A stretch of 26,334 bases of DNA from Haplomitrium mnioides (Eukaryota > Marchantiophyta > Haplomitriopsida > Calobryales), in assembly GCA_049999725.1 (NCBI GenBank), contig JBNGIS010039051.1, positions 1 to 26,334 of the forward strand, written 5' to 3'. A program made the position numbers and the translations under genes. The notes beneath the pieces are model-generated. The model was not told where the DNA came from and made no database searches. It worked only from the letters and a program-made list of their open reading frames with translations. Shown here piece by piece: positions 19,584 to 26,334 of the stretch. The first letter of the stretch is position 1. The number at the start of each line of letters is the position of its first letter.

Positions 19584-20783
19584 CCCCACCCCAGAAGGCA
19601 TGAGTTGCCTCTCGATCCGGCCCAACAAGCACCACTGCCGGCAACAATTAATCTGGTGACCACTGCATGGGAGCATGGGGCAGAACTCCCAGGAGTGGAG
19701 ATGATGGTGGAGGACGACTACTACCGAGTAGCCACAAGGGCAACAACCAGAGCCAAGGAAATGGGGAAAGCCAAGCACGCTTGGAAGAAGGAAAGGATCG
19801 CAAACGTGCTCCCCACTGAGGAGGATTCAGACTACAAGAGGGAGCACCCTAAATTATTGTATCTGAAGCAAGAGGAGGAAGTGAAGAAGCAGCTGGAGGC
19901 CCTGGAGGCAGCTGAAGCTCAGCAAGTGGCGGATAAGACCCTACGGGAGATCAATCACAGAAATGCCGCCGAGCAAGCCAAACAAGACTCGGCGCCCCCA
20001 CCACCGCCTAACACTCTCGTACCCTACAACATCCAAAGGGATGTAAGGGACGACCCGGTCACCGCAATAGTGGGTCAGCTGATTAAGAACAGCCCGATAT
20101 ACAACAGGCAGCTCCGGGAGCTACTCATGGGTGCCAAGAGGAAAAGGAAGCTCCTCACAGTGGGCACCACCGCCAACTTGAGGATGATCTGTGAGGACAA
20201 AGGAACCCCTAAGACAAACATCAAGATTGCATGGTGTACTCTATCCCTGGTGCCCATCAATGGAGGTGCATGAGTGAATATCATGGTTGAGGAGACCGCC
20301 CACCGTCTTGGCTTCAAGACTTTCCAACCAACCAAAAGAATTATGCGGTTGACTGACAGGTCTAGGGTTAAGCCCTTGAGGGCTTTGTTGAAGATTCCAA
20401 CCTGGATTGGAGGAAAGGAGTTTTCCTTGAACTACCTGGTTATGAGACCGGCCAGAAGTTCCCCATACTCTATGTTAATCGGGAGGCCCTAGCTGTATGG
20501 TGCCAAAGTCATGTACGATTGGGGGGACTCTACATTAGTGTTTGGGCTAGGCAAGACCATGGTTCATTACGGACCTGTCTCACATGAGGGGGAGACCACA
20601 GAAGACAAGGAGTATGACACTGAATGGTCAGTGGAAGAGGAGTCGAAAAACAAGGACACTTACTAGCTGAAATTGGTGAGCGACATGACAGAGGTAGATT
20701 TTGTGGGCGAGATTAAGACGAAAGTGAATCAGCTGGAGACCTCTGTATTTGGGGTTTAGGACACAAGGGAAGTAGGGTCAGGA
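19584..20783 (+). pseudogene. Aspartic protease region of pol, decayed
   Basis: In frame with the zinc knuckles. The active-site region reads VPINGGA, then a TGA (20271), then VNIM. The Asp normally found before GGA/SGA is Asn here (AAT, 20259-20261), so the catalytic residue is lost. Downstream, the LIGRP motif is followed by a TAG at 20490 where a Trp is usual, and then LYGAKVMYDWG. More stops are at 20664 and 20757. The enzyme would cut the Gag-Pol polyprotein. The linker before it (19590-20200) is charged and Ala/Glu-rich with no known domain. Confidence 0.7.
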
Positions 20784-21925
20784 GTGCCTATCCTAAGCTT
20801 TGGACCTAACCAAAAAGGGGAGTTAGAAGCCTCCACTTCCAACCCTGAAACCGATCTAAAAGGAGAGTCAGCTGCAGCCATCATTCTAGGGGAGGCTGAT
20901 CACCAAGGTGGGGTAAGGGAACCTGACAAGAAGCTTACTGTAGGTGGCCTAAGGCTTGCCCACTTGGAGTCGGAATGTGTTTCCACAAACAGAAACAAAG
21001 TGGAGGTCATAAGGGCGGAGCAGTACCGAGAAATCACGGTTTTTGATGGGAGGACATTCCAGCATGGCTTCGTCTTGAAAAGGGGGGCTGAGAGAACTTT
21101 TATGCAAACCCTGAGGAATTACAATAACATATTTTCCTGGAGTCATACTGATCTAAAGGGAGTGCCCAGGGAATTAGAGGAGCATCGCATCGATTTGAAG
21201 GCCAACGCGACCCCCGTAAGGCAGCGACAATACCGAATGAACTCACGTTTCTCTTTGCTGGTTAAGGAGGAGGTGGATAAGCTCCTAGATGCATGGTTCA
21301 TATACCCTATTCTGAATAGTGAATGGGTGTCCCCTTTGGTGGTGGTGCCGAAGAAGGCAAGTTTGGACGGGAAACCAAAAATTAGGGTTTGCGAGGATTT
21401 TTGCAAGCTGAATGCAGCCACAAAGAAGGACCACTACCCCCTACCCTTCACTGATGGGGTGTTGGACCTGGTGGTGGGCCAAGAAGTGTACAGTTTCATG
21501 GATGGGTACTCCGGTTACAATCAGGTGTGGATACGGGAGGAGGACCAATTGAAAACTGCTTTAACGACATAGTAGGGAGTGTTTGCATTTTGGAGGATGC
21601 CATTTGGTCTCTGTAATGCCCCTGGTACATTCCAGAGATTAATGATTAATTCCTTAGAAAGTTCCTTGAGATCTTCATAGACGACTTTGTGGTGTATGAC
21701 AAGGTGAAAGATCATGAGGAGCATGTTCGGCTCACATTTCAGCATTGTAGGGAAATGGGGCTGCGGTTGCATCCTGGAAAATTTTTCTTTGCAATGAGGG
21801 AATGGATTCTACTTGGGAATAAGGTCTCTAGCCAAGGAATTGCCGTGGACAAGAAAAAAATGGCAGTATGGCTGGGTGTGGCATTTCCAACGTGCCTCGT
21901 GGAGGTGTAGAGATTCTTAGGTTGT
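20784..21925 (+). pseudogene. Reverse transcriptase region of pol, decayed
   Basis: The frame 20784-21572 has PVRQRQYRMNSRFSLLVKEE, SEWVSPLVVVPKK, DFCKLNAATKKDHYPLP and FMDGYSGYNQVWI, all standard Ty3/gypsy RT landmarks, including the first catalytic Asp. Two adjacent TAG codons (21570-21575) fall where a Lys-Trp pair is expected before GVFAFWRMPFGLCNAPGTFQ. A frameshift near 21645 changes to the second frame. There the catalytic box reads FIDDF (21674-21688), which retains both Asp residues (a Tyr-to-Phe variant of YIDD). A TAG at 21908 follows. RT copies element RNA into DNA in the particle. The active-site Asp residues survive, but the frame does not. Confidence 0.85.
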
Positions 21926-22585
21926 GTGGGCTACTACCAGAGGTTCATCCCAAAATTTGCCTTAGTAGTCTACCACTTGGCTGAGATGGTGAAGAGGGGC
22001 AGCGAATTTGAGCCATCCGAGCCTAGTAGATCTAGTTTTAATGAGCTCAAAAGGCGATTAGCCAACGCCCCTATCCTAGCACCCCCAAATTGGTCCAAAG
22101 AGTTCCATGTGATGGTGGATGTTTCAGGTTTTTGTGTGGGAGTAGTGCTAAACCAGCTGGATGAGGAAGGAAGGGACCACCCAATCTACTTTGCCAGTAG
22201 ACTTCTCTCAGCAACAGAAAAGAATTACTCGCCTACCGATCGTGAGGCTTTGGGAATAATCTACTCGTTGAAGAAATTGAGGCATTACTTGCTACACTAC
22301 AAAGTGGTGTTCCACACTAATCATGATGTCTTGAAGTACATGGTCAACAAGCCTGATCTAACTAAGAGAGTGGCAAGGTGGATGTTATTACTCCAAGAAT
22401 TTTATTTTGAGGTACGTAACATCATTGAGTTCCTCTTGACGGCAAAGATTCCCCTAAGACGCACGACGGAACAAGCAGCGGTTTTTCTCAGCAAGGTGAG
22501 TCTCTTCCTCATGATCAAGGGAATTCTGCATAGGCAAGGCATGGATGGGTAGATACGCAGGTGCCTAGAGAAAGACCAGTCCACA
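21926..22585 (+). pseudogene. RNase H region of pol, decayed
   Basis: In the second pol frame. It has MVDVSGF with Asp at 22118-22120, SPTDREALGIIYSLKKLRHY with Glu at 22244-22246, and HTNHDVLKYM where Asn (22319-22321) replaces the Asp usual in the TDH motif. NKPDLTKRVARWMLLLQEF follows, as in plant Ty3/gypsy elements. A TAG lies at 22550. RNase H removes the RNA strand during reverse transcription. Confidence 0.8.
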
Positions 22586-23659
22586 GTGGTGATGAGGGCC
22601 ATGCACGAGGAAGAAGCCGATGGTCATTTTGACGTGGAAACCACCATACAGAAAATTGTGAATGCTAAATATTGGTGGCCCACCTTGCATAGGGATGTCT
22701 ACTTCTTTATGAAGAGGTGTGATGCATGTCAACGGACTGGAAAACCAACAACAACATGTCACCATCCCCTAGTGCCGATTATTACCCTTGCCCAATTTGA
22801 GAAGTGGGAGATTGACTTCATTGGGCTCATCACTCCGCTCACAAGGCAAGGAAACATGTATATTCTACTTTCCACTGATTATGCCACCAAGTGGGTTGAG
22901 GCTAGGGCAATTAGAGAGGATGATGTGCCGACAGTGGATCTATTCCTCTGTGAGTAGATTTTCACCTGATTCGGAGCACTGCTGGAGTTGGTGAGTGACC
23001 AAGACACGCATTTCGTTAATCAAGTCATTGGTGAGCTCACGAGGAGGTATCTAGTCAAGCACTGGAAAACCATAGCCTATCACCCTAAGGCAAATGGGTT
23101 AACAAAGAGGGCCAACGACATTATGGTCAAGATTCTGAACAAGACGGTGGCTGCCAATAAAGTGGATTGGGATTTGAAGCTGCTAACTGCTACACATGCA
23201 TATAGCCTGGCCTACAAGACAACCATGGGCCACTGCCCTTACTTCTTGGTTTTTGGACAGCACTTGCTGGTCCTAGTGGAGTTCAAAGTCCCAACAACTC
23301 GAGTGACGGTGGAGGAGAGAATGGATGAGAGCCCAATCTGAATGGAAAGGGTACATCAGCTGAAGGCTTTGAAGGAAATCAGAGCAGGGATGCACGAGCG
23401 GTTGGAACATCAACAACAACTGACCAAGAAGCGGTACGACAAGAAGCTGCGACCAATTGACTTCAAAGGTGGTGATTTGGTGCTACTCTACGACAAGAAG
23501 TTCTTGCACTTCCCTAGAAAGCTGCATACCAGGTGGATGGGACCCTACATGGTGAGAGTACTTTGTGACAATGAGCCAATGGAGTTGAGCACATTAACGG
23601 GAGCACACCTTCCCAATCATGTCCATTATGATAGGCTCAACCACCAAGAGAACCAGTGA
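22586..23659 (+). pseudogene. Integrase region of pol, decayed
   Basis: The zinc domain has His at 22604 and 22625 and the CDAC pair at 22718-22729. The core has Asp in WEIDFIG (22814-22816) and Asp in VSDQDTHFVN (22997-22999; the usual Gly after Gln is Asp). The third catalytic Glu, expected in the segment after YHPKANG, is Lys (AAG, 23105-23107). Stops lie at 22955, 22967 and 23339. The C-terminal part (23342-23659) includes KKRYDKKLRP, GDLVLLYDKK and RWMGPYMV, a typical GPY-type end without a chromodomain. The final TGA is at 23657. Integrase would join the DNA copy to the genome. It is inactive here on several counts. Confidence 0.85.
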
Positions 23660-23942
23660 AGAGGATGTCGTCTTATACAGTGGGCATAGGAGTCTTGTAC
23701 ATATGTGTGGGTGGAGTTGGCATGTGTGGGCGTACCACTGTCCGGCAAGGGAGTGCAGGTTTTGGGTATAGGAGTTTGGTGGGATATCTTCGTTCATGCC
23801 TTTGTGTTGTGTGAATGGTGCGTTGTGTGGTAGCCAAGTCAATTGAACGGCCGCCAGCAAGGAAGATCAGAGCGACGGTCATGGAGGAGCCCAACAAGGT
23901 CAGAGGGAGGAAGGGTGTTTGCGGGGTCATTGCATAACTAAA
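23660..23942 (+). other. 3' untranslated internal region and candidate polypurine tract
   Basis: Non-coding spacer between integrase and the 3' LTR. AGAGGGAGGAAGGG (23902-23915) followed by TG is the best polypurine-tract candidate. A second, AAAAGGGGAG (about 23940-23949), lies directly at the first base that aligns with the 5' LTR. Confidence 0.5.
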
Positions 23943-26166
23943 AGGGGAGTACGCGGGTTACATCGGAAGGTACAACTCTGGAGGGGTCTACGGAAGACAT
24001 CGAAAGGAAGTCAACTTCGGAAAACCAGGTCAGCGTGGCGGTCCAACTTCCACCTTGCGAGCGGCAGTGAACTGCGGAACTTCGTAGACGTGGCAGCATT
24101 GGAGGAGTCTGCAGGTTACATCGGAAGGTACAACTTGGGAGGGTTCTGCGCAATTCATCAGAAGGAATTCAACTTCACATCTGTAAGTCAACCTCGGAGC
24201 CAGGCAGTCAAACATGGCGGTCCAACTTCCACTTTGTGGGCAGTGGTGGATGGCGAAACTTTGTAGACATGGCAGCCTTGGAGGGATTCGCGGGTTACAT
24301 TGGAAGGTACAACTTCGGAGGGGTCCACGTGACTCAATGGAAGGAAGTCAACTTTGGATCCATAAGTCAACCTCAGAACTAGGCAGTCAAATATGGCGGT
24401 CCAACTTCCACCTTGCGAGTGGCAGTGGACGGCGCAACTTCGGAGACGTGGCGACTTCGGAGGAGTCCGTGGGAAATTTCGAGGACGTGGTAGCCTTGGA
24501 GGAGTCCACGGGTTACATCGAAAGGTACAACTTCAGAGGGGTCTGCGCGATTCATCGGAAGGAGGTCAACTTCGGATCCGTAAGTCAACTTTGGAAATGC
24601 AGGTCAGTGGCGGTCCAACTTCCACCTTGCGGGCAGCGGCGAATAGCGGAACATCGGAAACATGGCAGCTTGGGAGGAGTCCGAGACAACATCAGAAATG
24701 TGGCAGCTTGGGAGCAGTCCAACAAAAATTGTGGATCAGCCCGCAGATTACTACGGATCTGCCCATGGAATACATCAGGCAGTCAATCTTTGGAGTTGAT
24801 CGGCGGTCTTAACGCTCTTCGGATGATTCTTGTCAGATCTCTTTGTAGAATAGACCTCTTCGGCCTTGGCTTTGGATCTTCACCAAGCTTACTACTTTGG
24901 AGCAATCAGATCGACAACTGCCTCACCTTCATTGATTTACTAATGTGGACCAGCGTCGAGCCAATCGCAGATCATGATTCTTCAAGCACGTCTATTGGAG
25001 ATCCGCACAGGGCTCATCAGTTACTATCTCCGACCTGCGCCAAGATCTCCCATGTTCGAATCAGCTTTCTAGGCTCATCGGCATCGAGGTGCACTACCTA
25101 CTTGCAGAGGATTGAGAGTTTACTCTACCTAACAACCTTTGTCAGCTTGTCATTCCTCTTCTAGTCTTCATCCAAGGGGAATCGTGTGCGAGGCCCCCAA
25201 GATTGCCATAGAAGCACACGCAAACAACCTACTTTTGATCTACGTAGAGGTTGTCTTCCTCCAACCTGGCAAAACTTCAGGGATGACCATTAACTTTGGA
25301 CTAGCCCTCGACCGTACCAATAAGTGTCACCGCGCCAAGAAACGGTTGCTAACTAGAAAAACTGCCAAAACGTTACGTGGAGGAAGGAGACGATTTTGAA
25401 CAAGAAATGCTTTAGGGGAATAGGAGCGTGGAGAGGGGTAGAGATTGATGCGCTGCAACGTTTGAGGGGTTGATGAATATGCAAAATTGAGGTGTGAAAG
25501 CTATCTCGAGGAGGAAGACGCAACGAAGGAGGGAAGAAATAATTCCACGGAAGATTCACGTGAAGCGAGTGGACTCGTGTATGGGGGGCTAGCGAAGGTG
25601 GAGGTGGACTAGAGGGGCACTGAGAATTGCTGAGCGTGAAGTTCTAGAGGCTCAAGCGATCCAGGTGTACTCATCGCCGCAGATGGACCAGCATTTGGAG
25701 GTGTATCGCTACTTTGAAGTTAAAGGGGGTTCTTTCTGTCTTGAATTCGGAAGAGGTTGCCAAGGGGGGATCTTGGGGTAGTTTCAGCATTGTCTATGTA
25801 GGAGCATCAATCCAAAGGATGCTCAAAGGCGTTTCTGGTCGAATCTCTCAAGTGGAGCCAAGAGAGGAGTGGTTGCATTAGTGCCCGCACACTGCGGAGA
25901 AGATCCATTCAAAGCTCGAGGTGGAGTTTGTGGCCATCAGTTGAGGGGACTGTCTTCCAAAGGTGGAAGTTAAGGAAATCCTCTTTTGAGGATGAGGAAG
26001 TAAATTTAGGGCTTCTCGCGAGGGAAGTTAAAAAATTATTTGGATGAGAGTGTGTGGGTGGGGAATTGAAGGAAGATTGGAGCTGCTGATTCGAGGAGGA
26101 GGGAAGTTTGTTGGAAAGCTTGGATCTTGGGACGTGGAAGGGCCTACAATGTTGGCAAAGCAGTGT
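23943..26166 (+). repeat. 3' LTR (truncated at both sides relative to the 5' copy)
   Basis: Aligns with 10968-11213 joined to 15242-17188. Minisatellite anchors (GCGGGTTAC type) lie at 23953, 24111, 24290 and 24509, so spacing varies from 158 to 219. The right end stops at GCAGTGTG, where the 5' LTR has the TG microsatellite, and repeat R starts. The two LTRs differ by many substitutions and small indels, so the element is old. Several open frames cross the LTR but shift with indels between the copies and have no domains. Confidence 0.8.
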
Positions 26167-26334
26167 GAACAGCCGCTATTTTGAACCAGGAACAAGCTAC
26201 TCAGAACAGGAACTTTTTTTTTTTAGAAAAATTGTGATTTTTCATATCAAAAAACATAAAAAACGAGGTTAATTTTTAAAAACAAAAAGTACATGAGTTT
26301 TTTGGGTTTGTTTTTGGTTATTTCAGCAACCATA
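26167..26334 (+). repeat. Dispersed repeat R, copy c (cut by window end)
   Basis: Begins AACAGCCGCTATTTTGAACC directly after the truncated 3' LTR and matches the reverse complement of 8899-9072 throughout. The last bases of the window (GCAACCATA) align with the first bases after the N gap (TATCATGCTTGT, reversed), so the contig end and the gap edge lie at the same place in the repeat. Confidence 0.8.

Larger units (their letters stand above)
9868..26166 (+). mobile_element. Degenerate Ty3/gypsy-type LTR retrotransposon (with nested insertion)
   Basis: The order is LTR, gag with zinc knuckles, protease, reverse transcriptase, RNase H, integrase, LTR. Integrase lies after RNase H, which is the Ty3/gypsy order. 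I see no chromodomain. The left end is inferred from the point where similarity of copy 2 to copy 1 stops (about 9857) and a TG follows (9868); the right end is the junction with repeat R. No target-site duplication can be shown because the 3' LTR appears truncated. The two LTRs have diverged visibly, so the insertion is old. Clade assignment beyond Ty3/gypsy (perhaps Athila/Tat-like, given long LTRs and no chromodomain) is a guess. Confidence 0.8.

Noticed and set aside
24214-25164. 316-residue frame in the 3' LTR
   Set aside because: Its 5' LTR counterpart is broken in several places and no domain is seen; it is repeat-driven.
1-26334. tRNA, rRNA or an intact host gene
   Set aside because: None was recognised by eye on either strand; a covariance or profile search could still find a small RNA.

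Overview
The window looks like repeat-filled intergenic DNA from a large plant genome. A gymnosperm or another large-genome land plant is my guess, from the style of the elements and not from any marker gene. I see no intact host gene, no rRNA or tRNA, and no bacterial-type feature. Everything recognisable belongs to mobile elements in different stages of decay. There is a 100-base run of N at 8799-8898. The window starts, ends and is interrupted inside or beside the same dispersed repeat (called R here), so the sequence may be an assembled contig that broke at R.

Left part (about 68-8798): a decayed two-gene element, copy 1. A minus-strand gene (about 1050-2420) carries a ParB/sulfiredoxin-like signature. 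A divergent plus-strand gene (3326-7547) carries a transposase-like core that I recognise as DUF7869-like, with DGMDQ, QLDNTTRENKN and GHTYGQIDQ motifs. Both are broken by stops and frameshifts. A TATA box and leader precede the plus-strand gene. Two arrays of a 24-bp, nearly perfectly palindromic satellite lie beyond the minus-strand gene (425-990) and between the two genes (2635-2900). The same TGCGCA-centred core recurs inside the N-terminal coding region, in a possible intron, and downstream (7905-8500).

9073-9860: a second, inverted and deleted copy of the same element (copy 2). It keeps the start of the DUF7869-like gene, its TATA box and the C-terminal half of the ParB-like gene, fused by an internal deletion. 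Seeing both genes and the same divergent order twice is the main evidence that they form one mobile unit.

About 9868-26166: a degenerate Ty3/gypsy-type LTR retrotransposon inserted in copy 2. Its 5' LTR holds a complex GC-rich minisatellite and is split by a 4,028-bp nested insertion (11214-15241) flanked by GTAAG on both sides. The gag-pro-RT-RNase H-integrase region (18107-23659) has about a dozen stops, three frameshifts and several lost catalytic residues. The 3' LTR (23943-26166) is cut off at a TG tract by repeat R (26167-26334).

Nothing here is likely to make a full-length protein. The value of the window lies in the architecture of the ParB-like plus DUF7869-like element and its palindromic satellite.
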